Shown here piece after piece: positions 28,951 through 37,326 of a DNA stretch of 64,000 nucleotides (position 1 is the stretch's first letter; the number at the start of each line of letters is the position of its first letter). Position numbers and translations under genes: made by a program. The stretch comes from an uncultured Maribacter sp. (GTDB lineage: Bacteria; Bacteroidota; Bacteroidia; Flavobacteriales; Flavobacteriaceae). The stretch covers positions 868,001-932,000 of the forward strand of contig CANNFY010000001.1 of NCBI GenBank assembly GCA_947504045.1. The letters are read 5' to 3'. The notes below the pieces were generated by a model that was given only the letters and a program-made list of their open reading frames with translations, was not told the DNA's origin and did not search any database.

Positions 28951-29481
28951 ATGAAACACATTATACTGGCTCTAACTATACTATTTACAATCCATACCAA
29001 CGCACAATCAATTTTTGATGTTGCAAGAAGCGGCGATTTAAATAAACTAAAAGAGCTATATGCTATAAATAAAGACACTATAAACTCTATAGACCAGAAA
29101 GGGTTTACACCTTTAATTTTATCAGCATATAATAAGCAACCTGAAGTTGTTGCTTTTTTATTAGAAAAAAAATGTAATGTTAATGCTAAAGACCTATCTG
29201 GTAATACCGCATTAATGGGAGTTTGTTTTAAAGGGGATATTACTATTGCTAAAATGCTAATAGATAAAGGATCTAATGTAAACCAGAAAAATTACAACAA
29301 TGCAACAGCATTAATTTATGCAAGTACTTTTGGGCATACCCAAATAGTAGAATACTTGCTTAAAAATAATGCCGATATTTTTATAAAAGATAATAGAGGT
29401 AATACCGCATTAAAACATGCACAAATGCAAGGAAATAATGCTATTGTTAAACTTCTAGAAAGTAAAAAAGCAACAATGTAA
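28951..29481 (+). CDS. Exported ankyrin-repeat protein paired with catalase
   Basis: 176 aa with a signal peptide (MKHIILALTILFTIHTNA-Q). Four ankyrin repeats follow, seen as GFTPLILSAYNKQPEVVAFLLEK, GNTALMGVCFKGDITIAKMLIDKG, NATALIYASTFGHTQIVEYLLKN and GNTALKHAQMQGNNAIVKLLE. The gene directly follows the exported catalase. In Pseudomonas aeruginosa the periplasmic ankyrin AnkB is needed for full activity of the neighbouring catalase KatB, so an assisting role (folding, heme loading or stability) is likely. Both proteins carry signal peptides, so they should meet in the periplasm. Confidence 0.9.
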   Translation: MKHIILALTILFTIHTNAQSIFDVARSGDLNKLKELYAINKDTINSIDQKGFTPLILSAYNKQPEVVAFLLEKKCNVNAKDLSGNTALMGVCFKGDITIAKMLIDKGSNVNQKNYNNATALIYASTFGHTQIVEYLLKNNADIFIKDNRGNTALKHAQMQGNNAIVKLLESKKATM

Positions 29482-29571
29482 ATTTTATAATTTTAAGTTT
29501 AGTAGTTTGTAATATTATAACTTTAAAAGTATCTTATTACATTAGTAACAAAGTTAAATACAACAAGAATA

Positions 29572-30015
29572 ATGTTACAAATAGAAGTAAAGACGTTTAA
29601 CCAGTTAGACATAAACCTGCTATATAAAATATTAGAATTACGAAGTGAAGTTTTTGTGGTAGAGCAAGACTGTGTTTACCAAGATGTAGACAATAAAGAC
29701 CAAAAAGCATTACATGTTATAGGTTTAAAAAATAACAATGTAGTAGCTTATACTCGTATTTTTAAATCTGGCGATTATTTTAAAGATGCTAGTATAGGAA
29801 GAGTGGTTGTAAAAGCCTCTGAACGAAAATATGGGTATGGAAAAACTATTATGGAAGCTTCTATTAAGGCTGTTGAAGAATATTTAAAAGAAACTAAAAT
29901 TCATATTTCTGCTCAAGAATATTTAGTAAAATTTTATACTTCTTTAGGTTTTAAACAATTTGGAGAAAGTTATTTAGAAGATAATATTCCGCATGTAGGT
30001 ATGGTTAGGGATTAA
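29572..30015 (+). CDS. GNAT acetyltransferase, ElaA-like
   Basis: 147 aa, cytoplasmic. The N-terminus (LLYKILELRSEVFVVEQDCVYQDVDNKDQ) is the ElaA/YjcF signature with R-x-VF-VVEQ, and the acetyl-CoA-binding loop is seen as IGRVVVKASERKYGYGKTIMEASI. The C-terminal strand region has LVKFYTSLGFKQFGESYLED. ElaA-type proteins acetylate small molecules or protein ends with acetyl-CoA; the substrate is not known. It has no clear link to the catalase unit 90 bp upstream. Confidence 0.88.
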   Translation: MLQIEVKTFNQLDINLLYKILELRSEVFVVEQDCVYQDVDNKDQKALHVIGLKNNNVVAYTRIFKSGDYFKDASIGRVVVKASERKYGYGKTIMEASIKAVEEYLKETKIHISAQEYLVKFYTSLGFKQFGESYLEDNIPHVGMVRD

Positions 30016-30032
30016 TTTATAACAATTACAAA

Positions 30033-30052
30033 AACAAACCAATTAGTTTGTT
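30033..30052 (+). terminator. Possible weak terminator hairpin after the GNAT gene
   Basis: Stem AACAAAC/GTTTGTT (30033-30039, 30046-30052) with a 6-nt apex. No T run follows, so termination is doubtful. Confidence 0.3.
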
Positions 30053-30185
30053 CCTAAGTAATATCTTTTTAAGATTTAAATTATTTTTTAGGATTATATA
30101 CACTTTTTAAGTGTTAAATGCCCTTTTTATCTATTATCTAAGGTTCTAAATATTGCTAAACCAACTAAGCGGTTTATAAATTATT

Positions 30186-30800
30186 TTAAAGAAGCCTTTT
30201 TGCAACGCCATTTTCTATTAAAAAATCTAATTTTAATATCAGATTTAGTGGTTTTTCTGCCTTATTAGTAGAAGAAAAATATAGATAACCTTCCGTAAAG
30301 CTATCTAATTCTTTAATAGTTATTTTACCTTGTTTTTTGGTGTTTCTTTTTACACAATTAGAAAGTGCTTGCAGGGTAATGTTTTTTGAAAGTAGTAGAG
30401 CTATTAACTTCTCTCTGTTTACAAAAGTTATTTTGCAAGAAGTAAACTTATCTGGCTCGTCTTTATAAATAGCAGTAATAAGAGCATAAAATTGTGTGGT
30501 TTTACTAGTATTAAAAAGCCATCCGTTTTTTCTTTTGGTATTTTTTAAATAAGTAATTTCAAAAGCAAAAGTTGGTAAGTCTTCTCCAATATAATCTAGT
30601 TGTGCTTTTTCATCTACATTAAAAACCTTTTTAGTTTTTTTATGTGTAAAAAGAACATCTATACCTTTTAGTTGTTGTTTAATGTCATTAACACGTTTTG
30701 TAGTGTATTTTTTTAAATGTTTCTGGTAGAGTATATCTAAAAAAACAGCAAGTTCTTTTTCTTTTTGTAAGTCCTTTTTAAAATTACTTTGGACTCCCAT
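30186..30800 (-). CDS. Putative type II restriction endonuclease
   Basis: 204 aa, not a family I recognise by name. It starts 2 bp after the C5-methyltransferase stop on the same strand, the usual place for a restriction partner. A candidate PD-(D/E)xK core is visible: QQLKGIDVLFTHKKTKKVFNVDEKAQLDYIGE (about residues 43-74), with Asp in GID, then a charged stretch and a VDEKA motif about 19 residues later, followed by FAFEITYL. The rest is rich in Lys and aromatic residues and has no other known motif. Cleavage specificity should match the methyltransferase but cannot be read. Alternative: an uncharacterised accessory protein of the methylase. Confidence 0.65.
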   Translation of the reverse strand: MGVQSNFKKDLQKEKELAVFLDILYQKHLKKYTTKRVNDIKQQLKGIDVLFTHKKTKKVFNVDEKAQLDYIGEDLPTFAFEITYLKNTKRKNGWLFNTSKTTQFYALITAIYKDEPDKFTSCKITFVNREKLIALLLSKNITLQALSNCVKRNTKKQGKITIKELDSFTEGYLYFSSTNKAEKPLNLILKLDFLIENGVAKRLL

Positions 30801-30802
30801 TT

Positions 30803-32029
30803 TTAAGAATTAATAGTAGTAAATAATTCTTTAGCAATACGTTCTACAACCCCAACAACTAAAGCATTTCCCATAAAAAAAGCTCTTTTAGTATTAGATA
30901 TTCCTTCTAATTTTGTGTGGTTGTCTGGAAACATATTTAAACGTTCTAGCTCTATAGGGGTTAATCTGCGCAAACCATTTGGTGTAGATACTACATGCTT
31001 AAACCTAGAGGCACTTTTACCGCCTTCACCAGTAATAATAGTTCTAGAAGCGTTATCTAAAGCATCAGGAAAAATCATTGCACCTTCACTATAATTATAA
31101 GTAAATCCACTTTTTGCGGTTCTAACCTCTTTTTTAGCACCTTTTAAGTAGTTCCATTTAGGCAGCTCTTTTTCATCAATATAAAACTCAGATGCAACTT
31201 GTTTGTTTTGTAAAATATCTTCTAAAACGGTTTTATTAGCTTCTTGTTTTGGCTGTGTTTTAGAGGTATAAACGGTTCCTTCATAAAAAACACCCGTATT
31301 TAAAAAAGGAGATAATTTTCCTTTTTCATTAAAAGTATCTGAAAGCACTACTAAATCTTCTTCTAAAGTAAAAGTGGTATCTATTTTAAGTTGCGGTACA
31401 ATAGGAAAAGCTTTTGCTATAGTTCCTTTAGTACTAATCCAATCTAACGCATTAGTTTTTTTTAATTTTTTATAAGCAGATGTAGATTTGTGGTAAGCCA
31501 AGAAAAAAATTCGACGTCTTCTTTGTGGCATACCATAATCTGCAGCATTAATTACGCGCCATTCTACAGCATAACCTAAAGTATTTAAACTTTGTAGCAT
31601 AATAGCAAAATCTCTACCTCTTTGTGCGGTTGGCGATTTTAATAAACGGTCTACATTTTCTAGAAAAAGGTATTTAGGAGGATTTTTCTTTTCGGATAAT
31701 ATACGGTGAATAGACCACCATAAAACTCCTTTTTTACCAATAAGTCCTTTAGAGTTTTTTAAGGTTGTAGCAACAGAATAATCTTGACAAGGAAAACCAC
31801 CAACCAAAATATCAGCATCCGGAATAGTTGTAGTTGGTACAATAGAAATATCTTGATTACTATGGTTAGTAGCACCAAAACGAGCTTCATATACCATAGA
31901 AGCATGCTGTGTTTTAGTACTTGGTTCCCATTGGTTAGACCAAACAACTTCGTATTTATTTGTTTTTTCGAGTCCTAATCTAAATCCGCCAACACCCGCA
32001 AAAAGCTCTATTACTTTTAGTTTTCTCAT
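30803..32029 (-). CDS. DNA (cytosine-5) methyltransferase
   Basis: 408 aa with the ordered C5-methylase motifs: motif I ELFAGVGGFRLGLE (about 8-21), the catalytic motif IV GGFPCQDYS (Cys81), motif VI FLENVDRLL, motif VIII QRRRRIFFLAYH, and motifs IX-X RRLTPIELERLNMFPD and GNALVVGVVERIAKEL. The stretch of about 100-150 residues between VIII and IX is the target-recognition domain. It transfers a methyl group from S-adenosylmethionine to cytosine in DNA. With the gene 2 bp downstream it forms a likely type II restriction-modification pair. The target is unknown. Confidence 0.94.
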   Translation of the reverse strand: MRKLKVIELFAGVGGFRLGLEKTNKYEVVWSNQWEPSTKTQHASMVYEARFGATNHSNQDISIVPTTTIPDADILVGGFPCQDYSVATTLKNSKGLIGKKGVLWWSIHRILSEKKNPPKYLFLENVDRLLKSPTAQRGRDFAIMLQSLNTLGYAVEWRVINAADYGMPQRRRRIFFLAYHKSTSAYKKLKKTNALDWISTKGTIAKAFPIVPQLKIDTTFTLEEDLVVLSDTFNEKGKLSPFLNTGVFYEGTVYTSKTQPKQEANKTVLEDILQNKQVASEFYIDEKELPKWNYLKGAKKEVRTAKSGFTYNYSEGAMIFPDALDNASRTIITGEGGKSASRFKHVVSTPNGLRRLTPIELERLNMFPDNHTKLEGISNTKRAFFMGNALVVGVVERIAKELFTTINS

Positions 32030-32124
32030 AACTAGGGCTTAAAATTAGGTAAAATGATGAAGATAGTTTTATATAAAACAGAAGTAAGTCCTTAAAAATT
32101 TCTAATTTTCAAAAAAATATAGAT

Positions 32125-33327
32125 ATGACATTGCTTAAAGCACCTTGGTTAAAATTTATTTTTATTTGTTTTGTGGTTTCTTCATGTATAAATACTTCCA
32201 AATTAGAGAAAACTACATTAATAAAAGAGATCAGTACAATTAAGGAACAATTTGCTCCAGACAAGCGTGTAGCTATATTTTCTATTTCAGCAACAAAAAA
32301 CAAAGACACACATATTTTAAAAGGAGAAAGTAATTTACCAAAAGCAGTAGATGCTTTAAAAGAAGTTTTAAAAGAAAAGAACATAAGTTTTATAGACAGC
32401 ATTTCTTTATACCCAAATGCAGATTTAGAAGGAAAAACAAAAGGTGTAGTTACGGTTTCTGTAGCTAATATTAGAAGTAATGCAAAACATTCTGCAGAAT
32501 TAGCAACACAAGCAACATTAGGTACACCAGTACATATTTTAAAAAAAGAAGGAGATTGGTTTTTAATACAAACGCCAGATAATTATATTTCTTGGGTAGA
32601 TTATGGTGCAATTGTAACCCTTACAAAAGAAGGTTTTTTAGATTGGAAGAAAGCAAAAAAAATAATTTATACCCAAACAATAGGTTATGTTTATTCTATA
32701 CCAAATAAAGAAGCACAGGTAGTTTCTGATATTGTTGCAGGAGGCGTAGTAGAGTTGTTAGGCGAAGAAAATGAGTTTTTTAAAATCCGTTTTCCGGATA
32801 AAAGAGAAGGTTTTGTTTTAAAAACCGAAGCTATGCAGTATACTAAATGGATTACTAGCATAAATCCAACACAAGAAAATTTAGTAGCAACCTCTAAAAA
32901 GTTTATGGGATTACCTTATTTATGGGGTGGTACTTCTACCAAAGGGGTAGACTGTAGTGGTTTTACTAAAACAGTATACTTTTTAAATGGTATGGTAATA
33001 CCTAGAGATGCATCACAACAAGTACACACTGGTAAAGAAATAGATTCTATAAAGAATTTTGAGAGTCTACAAAAAGGAGATTTATTATTTTTTGGAAGAA
33101 AAAAGACAGATTCTACTAAAGAAAAAGTAGTACATGTGGGTATGTGGATAGGTAATAAAGAGTTTATACATGCCTCAGGTTCTGGTCGTGTACAAATAGG
33201 AAGTACAGATAGCAATGCAGTTAATTTTGACGCTTTTAATGTAGATAGATATTTAAGAACTAAGCGTTTATTATATGTAGAAGACAATGCCTTACTAAAT
33301 TTAACAAACACCACTATTTTTAATTAG
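32125..33327 (+). CDS. NlpC/P60 cell-wall peptidase lipoprotein with SH3 domains
   Basis: 400 aa with a lipobox (FICFVVSSC, Cys near residue 20). About residues 112-255 contain bacterial SH3-like segments (SVANIRSNAKHSAELATQATLGTPVHIL; GYVYSIPNKEAQVVSDIVAGG). The C-terminal NlpC/P60 domain has the triad Cys277 (GVDCSGFT), His337 (VHVGMWIG) and His349 (FIHASG). Such enzymes cut peptide stems of peptidoglycan, typically gamma-D-Glu-diamino acid bonds. It is anchored by lipid and acts at the envelope. It is divergent from the restriction-modification pair and has no obvious partner. Confidence 0.92.
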   Translation: MTLLKAPWLKFIFICFVVSSCINTSKLEKTTLIKEISTIKEQFAPDKRVAIFSISATKNKDTHILKGESNLPKAVDALKEVLKEKNISFIDSISLYPNADLEGKTKGVVTVSVANIRSNAKHSAELATQATLGTPVHILKKEGDWFLIQTPDNYISWVDYGAIVTLTKEGFLDWKKAKKIIYTQTIGYVYSIPNKEAQVVSDIVAGGVVELLGEENEFFKIRFPDKREGFVLKTEAMQYTKWITSINPTQENLVATSKKFMGLPYLWGGTSTKGVDCSGFTKTVYFLNGMVIPRDASQQVHTGKEIDSIKNFESLQKGDLLFFGRKKTDSTKEKVVHVGMWIGNKEFIHASGSGRVQIGSTDSNAVNFDAFNVDRYLRTKRLLYVEDNALLNLTNTTIFN

Positions 33328-33575
33328 TAGCGTATATACTTTTAAAAGTATGTAGATGTTCTTTTTATCCAGGTATATTTTTCTTCTAAATTTTAAAAAA
33401 ATATACTTTTCTAGTCCAAAAACAGCTTTTTTCACTAAAAAAGAGTACTCCAAAAAGGCATTAGAAGCCTGATTTTTAGATTTTAACCGCCCTTTTTTCA
33501 AAAAAAATCAATTTTTTTTGACCATCTGCATTTATTTTTTCTTTCCATTAAAAAATATTAAAAAACCCAGTAAAT

Positions 33576-33592
33576 AACGTTAAAACAACGTT
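33576..33592. repeat. Two AACGTT palindromes one helical turn apart
   Basis: AACGTT at 33576-33581 and again at 33587-33592, start-to-start 11 bp, so both would face the same side of the helix. They lie about 110 bp before the promoter and share the AACGT core with the operator-like palindrome downstream. They may bind an activator or repressor. Confidence 0.4.
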
Positions 33593-33697
33593 TATTGTAA
33601 ATATTTTATATTCAATATTTTCAAAAATTTAACACTTAAAATTGTGTAATTGATAATTAATATACTAACAAATTGTAGGATATGTAATTTATTATTT

Positions 33698-33705
33698 TAC
33701 ATTTG
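33698..33705 (+). promoter_or_regulatory. Promoter -7 box of the polyol operon
   Basis: TACATTTG matches TAnnTTTG exactly; a TTG at 33673-33675 is 22 nt upstream, a little far. Transcription would start near 33711, at the edge of the palindrome that follows. Confidence 0.6.
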
Positions 33706-33711
33706 TAGAAC

Positions 33712-33730
33712 AAACGTCATTATGACGTTT
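33712..33730. promoter_or_regulatory. 19-bp operator-like palindrome at the polyol operon start
   Basis: AAACGTCATTATGACGTTT is a perfect 9-bp inverted repeat with a 1-nt centre, placed at about +1 to +19 of the predicted transcript. A protein bound here would block transcription. It is a good candidate operator for the operon's regulator. Confidence 0.6.
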
Positions 33731-33759
33731 TAAAAAACTAAACTTAATTAAACTCAATT

Positions 33760-34668
33760 ATGAAATTAAATGTTAACAACAAAGTACAACATGTTGTACC
33801 TTATCTTAGACAAGAACAAAAGGCAAAAAGCAGAAATCAATATTCTGTATTTACTATAACGTTATCGTTTTGTTTTTTTATTTTCTTAGGAATAAACCAA
33901 GCAATTTCTCAAGATGAAAAGGAAAAAGAAATGATGGAAGATGAATACAAAGCTTTTAATGCGTCTGCTCACTTAAAAAATATGCATATATGGCATGGTT
34001 TTGTAGTACATCCAGGAGCTGTATTCGCAACTAGTTTAGAATATAATACACGAGACAAAAAATTTACTTTTGGTGTTTGGGGTGGTGCTAGTTTTACTAG
34101 TGTAGATGTTGTTCATAAAGATACCGGAGATTATGTAGGAGCAAACTATAAAGAGTTTTCTATTTATTCTGTTTATCGTTTTTCAGATAAGTTTTTTATA
34201 GAAGCTGTAACTCATAATAATTACACAGGCGTAGAAGAAAGAGGAGATAAATTAGAATATTGGAGCTATGATAAAACACAAGGGTACAATTTTGTAGACG
34301 TAAATTTTGGCTATAACATTACCCCAAATACCTTATTATATTTAGCTACTATAGTAGGTGGTGGTTCTGGAGATTATGAAGTGCAAGATGATGGTTCTTT
34401 AAAAGACTCTTGGACGCATTATTTTGAAGTAAAAAGTAAAGTTTGGCAAAAAAAAGACTCTAGTTTATCTCTTTTTGCAGGTGGGGCATGGTCTTTTATA
34501 ACAGATAAAACATTTTATACAGAAGGTGCAGGTAATGTTATTAATGTAGGAGCATCTTTTAACAAGAATATAAATATTGGTAATTATAAATTACCAGTAG
34601 AAGTAACCGCAATGTGGAATCCTGAAAAGGAAAAAACAGTATTACAATTAGACTTAACTTTATTTTAA
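33760..34668 (+). CDS. Outer-membrane barrel of the polyol operon
   Basis: 302 aa. The N-terminus has an unusually long charged region (about 29 residues) before a hydrophobic stretch ending GINQAIS-Q, then an acidic mature start (DEKEKEMMEDEY). The remainder is alternating beta strands (FTFGVWGGASF, EFSIYSVYRFSDKFFIEAV, VDVNFGYNITPNTLLYLATI, LPVEVTAMWN) ending in LQLDLTLF, a typical outer-membrane C-terminus. It is the first gene of a sugar ABC operon, where it probably lets the substrate through the outer membrane in place of the SusCD system more common in this phylum. No named family is recognised. A perfect 16-bp palindrome lies in its first codons. Confidence 0.72.
   Translation: MKLNVNNKVQHVVPYLRQEQKAKSRNQYSVFTITLSFCFFIFLGINQAISQDEKEKEMMEDEYKAFNASAHLKNMHIWHGFVVHPGAVFATSLEYNTRDKKFTFGVWGGASFTSVDVVHKDTGDYVGANYKEFSIYSVYRFSDKFFIEAVTHNNYTGVEERGDKLEYWSYDKTQGYNFVDVNFGYNITPNTLLYLATIVGGGSGDYEVQDDGSLKDSWTHYFEVKSKVWQKKDSSLSLFAGGAWSFITDKTFYTEGAGNVINVGASFNKNINIGNYKLPVEVTAMWNPEKEKTVLQLDLTLF
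33784..33799. promoter_or_regulatory. 16-bp palindrome in the first codons of the barrel gene
   Basis: GTACAACATGTTGTAC is perfectly symmetric and lies 24 bp into the gene, 54 bp after the operator-like palindrome. It may be a second operator or a chance consequence of coding. Confidence 0.4.
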
Positions 34669-34700
34669 AAACCAAAAAAACAATTTAAATACACTTAATT

Positions 34701-35765
34701 ATGAATACAAAAAATAAGAAAACAGTACTAGAACAAGTTTTTAAATCACTTATGGTATTTGCTTTATCTATTAATTTATTTAGTTGTGTAGAGCAAACAA
34801 AAAACACAAATGAAGATTCAGAATCTACTGAAGATACTAGTGTAGCTATAGAGAGTGCAATAGATCTTACAGGTAAAAAAATAGGATATTGCACCCCTTC
34901 TTTAAACGCACCTTATTACCAGGCTTTATTACAAAGTATAAAATCTAATACCGAAAAAAATGGAATGGTATTTTTATCTGCAGATGGGCAAAATGATATT
35001 AATAAACAAATTGCAGCTGTAGAAGATTTAATAACAAAAGGTGTAGATGCTCTTTTATTAAACCCTAAAGATCCAGATGCACTAGTTGGTGTAACCAAAG
35101 TAGCTAAAGCAGCTGGTATTCCAGTATTTATTATAGATAGTTCTATTGATGATTCTGCAGATTATGTAACCACAATACAGTCTAATAACCTAGCAAATGG
35201 TGAGTTAGCAGGAGAGTGGTTAGCTAAAAAATTTGGAAGCAAAAAAATGAATATTGCCCTATTAAGTGGTAATGCAGGTAACCCAGTTGGGCGTACTCGT
35301 AAGCAAGGTTTATTACAAGGTATTACAGAAGAGCAATTACGTACACAAGGAAAAATAAACTTAAATGTAAAAACACAAATGTATACAGAGTGGTCTTATG
35401 CAGGAGGTTTAAAAGCAATGGAAGATGTTTTGGTTGCTCACCCAGATATTAATGTGGTTATAACAGAGTCAGACGTTTGTGTATTAGGTGCAATTAAAGC
35501 AATTAAGCAAGCAGGAAAAACAGATGATATTTTAATTGTTGCAGGTGCAGATGGGCAAAAAGAAGCTATAAAGTATATTATGGATACAGATTTTTATGGT
35601 TGTACAGCAATGAATAGCCCAGTACAAATAGGTAAAAATGCAGTAGAGTACGCAATTCAATACATAAACGGAAAAAGAGATTTTCCAAAAACATCATTTA
35701 CAGCACCTTTGTTAATTACAAAAGAAAATGCTGCTAAATATTATAATCCTAAAGCAATATTCTAA
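34701..35765 (+). CDS. Sugar ABC transporter binding lipoprotein
   Basis: 354 aa. The N-terminus contains a lipobox (ALSINLFSC, Cys near residue 29) and an acidic Ser/Thr linker. The body is a type I periplasmic-binding fold like RbsB: KKIGYCTPSLNAPYYQALLQSI, AVEDLITKGVDALLLNP, VFIIDSSIDD, and a later TESDVCVLGAIKAIKQAG hinge region. It catches the substrate in the periplasm and feeds the ABC permease encoded two genes downstream. The neighbours point to a polyol or related sugar; the ligand cannot be read directly. The 32-bp gap to the barrel gene indicates one transcript. Confidence 0.92.
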   Translation: MNTKNKKTVLEQVFKSLMVFALSINLFSCVEQTKNTNEDSESTEDTSVAIESAIDLTGKKIGYCTPSLNAPYYQALLQSIKSNTEKNGMVFLSADGQNDINKQIAAVEDLITKGVDALLLNPKDPDALVGVTKVAKAAGIPVFIIDSSIDDSADYVTTIQSNNLANGELAGEWLAKKFGSKKMNIALLSGNAGNPVGRTRKQGLLQGITEEQLRTQGKINLNVKTQMYTEWSYAGGLKAMEDVLVAHPDINVVITESDVCVLGAIKAIKQAGKTDDILIVAGADGQKEAIKYIMDTDFYGCTAMNSPVQIGKNAVEYAIQYINGKRDFPKTSFTAPLLITKENAAKYYNPKAIF

Positions 35766-35783
35766 ACCTAAACCTAATTTGAT

Positions 35784-37298
35784 ATGCAAAATTTAGAAAG
35801 CGAATACCGAGTTGAAATGACCGGAATATCAAAAAGTTTTGGTGTTGTTTCTGTACTCGATAATGTAAATTTAAAAATAAAGCATGGAGAAATTCATGCT
35901 TTACTTGGCGAAAACGGAGCCGGAAAATCTACATTGGTAAAAATTCTTAGTGGCGTTCATCAAAAAGATGCCGGACAAGTAGTTTTAAATGGTAAAGAAA
36001 TTAATCCTAAAAACACCCATGATGGTCAAGTATTAGGTATTAGTGTTGTATATCAAGAATTATCTTTAGTAAACGACTTATCGGTTGCAGAAAATATTTA
36101 TTTACACAAACTAGGCGCAAGTAAATTTTGGATGAATTGGAAAGAAATAACCAATGATGCGCAGCAACTAATAAATTCCTTAGGATTTGAAATTGATGCT
36201 TCTGCTATTGTAAGAGATTTAAGCATTGTACAAAAACAAGTTGTAGAAATTGCCAAAGCGTTATCTGAAGATACAAAGGTTCTTGTTTTAGATGAGCCAA
36301 CTACTGTTTTTGACCCTACAGATGCTCAAAAGCTATTTGATAATCTTTTAAGATTAAAAAAGGAAGGAATGTCTATTATATACATTTCGCATCACTTAGA
36401 AGAAATTTTTAAAATAGCAGACTCTATTACAGTTTTAAAAGATGGAGTAGACACAGGAAGCATGCCTGTTTCAGAAATAGATACAGATGGTGTAATTCGT
36501 TTAATGATAGGTAGAGAATTAAAAGATTTATATCCTACAAGAACTTCAAAAATTGGAGACGACCCCATTTTTGAAGTAAAAAACCTTACCGCAAAAGACA
36601 CCTTAGTACATAACGTTTCTTTTACAGTAAAACCAGGAGAAGTATTAGGCATTGCAGGCCTTGGAGGAAGCGGAAGAACCGAAACTGCAAAACTTATTTT
36701 TGGAGCAGACAAGAAAAAATCTGGCACATTACTATTAAATGGTAAAGAGATAAAAACAAATTCTCCGGCAGATGCTGTTGGTTTTCAAATAGGATTTGTT
36801 TCTGAAGATAGAAAAGAAGAAGGAGTGTTTTTGCCACTTTCTATACGTAAAAACATAAGCGTAACTAGTTTTAGTTCTATTGCTGGTAAACTTGGGTTTA
36901 TAAGCGTAGATAAAGAGTATGCAAACGTTTTAAGTTTAATAGAAAAGTTAAATATTAAAACGCCAAGCTCAGAAGTAAATGTTAAAAATTTAAGTGGAGG
37001 AAATCAGCAAAAAGTAGCACTTGCAAAATGGTTGAGTATAGACAGTAAGGTTATTTTAATTGATGAACCTACGCGTGGAGTAGATGTTGGTGCAAAAGTA
37101 GAAATATATAACCTTATAAATGAAGTAGCTCAAAAAGGAGTAGGCGTAATTGTTATTTCTTCTGATATGCCAGAAATAATGGGAATATCGGACCGTATTT
37201 TGGTAATGCACGAAGGCACAATCTATGGCGAGTTACCAAAAGAAAAATTTTCTGAAGAAAACATTCTAAGATATTCTATAGGAAAACCTCTAAAATAA
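35784..37298 (+). CDS. Sugar ABC transporter ATP-binding protein (RbsA/MglA type)
   Basis: 504 aa, a double ATPase. The first half has Walker A GENGAGKST (about residues 42-50), a signature-like LSIVQKQVVEIAKALS and Walker B VLVLDEPTT. The second half has a degenerate Walker A GLGGSGRTE, signature LSGGNQQKVALAKWL and Walker B VILIDEPTRGVDVG, the usual RbsA asymmetry. It powers uptake through the permease encoded next. It lies 18 bp after the binding protein gene. Confidence 0.96.
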   Translation: MQNLESEYRVEMTGISKSFGVVSVLDNVNLKIKHGEIHALLGENGAGKSTLVKILSGVHQKDAGQVVLNGKEINPKNTHDGQVLGISVVYQELSLVNDLSVAENIYLHKLGASKFWMNWKEITNDAQQLINSLGFEIDASAIVRDLSIVQKQVVEIAKALSEDTKVLVLDEPTTVFDPTDAQKLFDNLLRLKKEGMSIIYISHHLEEIFKIADSITVLKDGVDTGSMPVSEIDTDGVIRLMIGRELKDLYPTRTSKIGDDPIFEVKNLTAKDTLVHNVSFTVKPGEVLGIAGLGGSGRTETAKLIFGADKKKSGTLLLNGKEIKTNSPADAVGFQIGFVSEDRKEEGVFLPLSIRKNISVTSFSSIAGKLGFISVDKEYANVLSLIEKLNIKTPSSEVNVKNLSGGNQQKVALAKWLSIDSKVILIDEPTRGVDVGAKVEIYNLINEVAQKGVGVIVISSDMPEIMGISDRILVMHEGTIYGELPKEKFSEENILRYSIGKPLK

Positions 37299-37326
37299 TA
37301 CTGTATAATCAAAAAAATTTCAAATT

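Larger units (their letters stand above)
33328..33759. other. 432-bp non-coding region upstream of the polyol operon
   Basis: No credible gene; a 66-codon minus-strand frame here has no support. It holds a 16-bp palindrome ATACTTTTAAAAGTAT (33336-33351) just after the NlpC gene, two AACGTT sites 11 bp apart, the operon promoter and a 19-bp palindrome; these have their own entries. Confidence 0.7.

Noticed and set aside
30186-32029. Restriction-modification pair as part of a mobile island
   Set aside because: No integrase, tRNA target, direct repeats or insertion sequence flank it, and composition looks like the neighbours.
33301-33501. 66-codon minus-strand frame
   Set aside because: It is Lys/Leu/Ile-rich translation of AT-rich intergenic DNA, overlaps the end of the NlpC gene and has no promoter.
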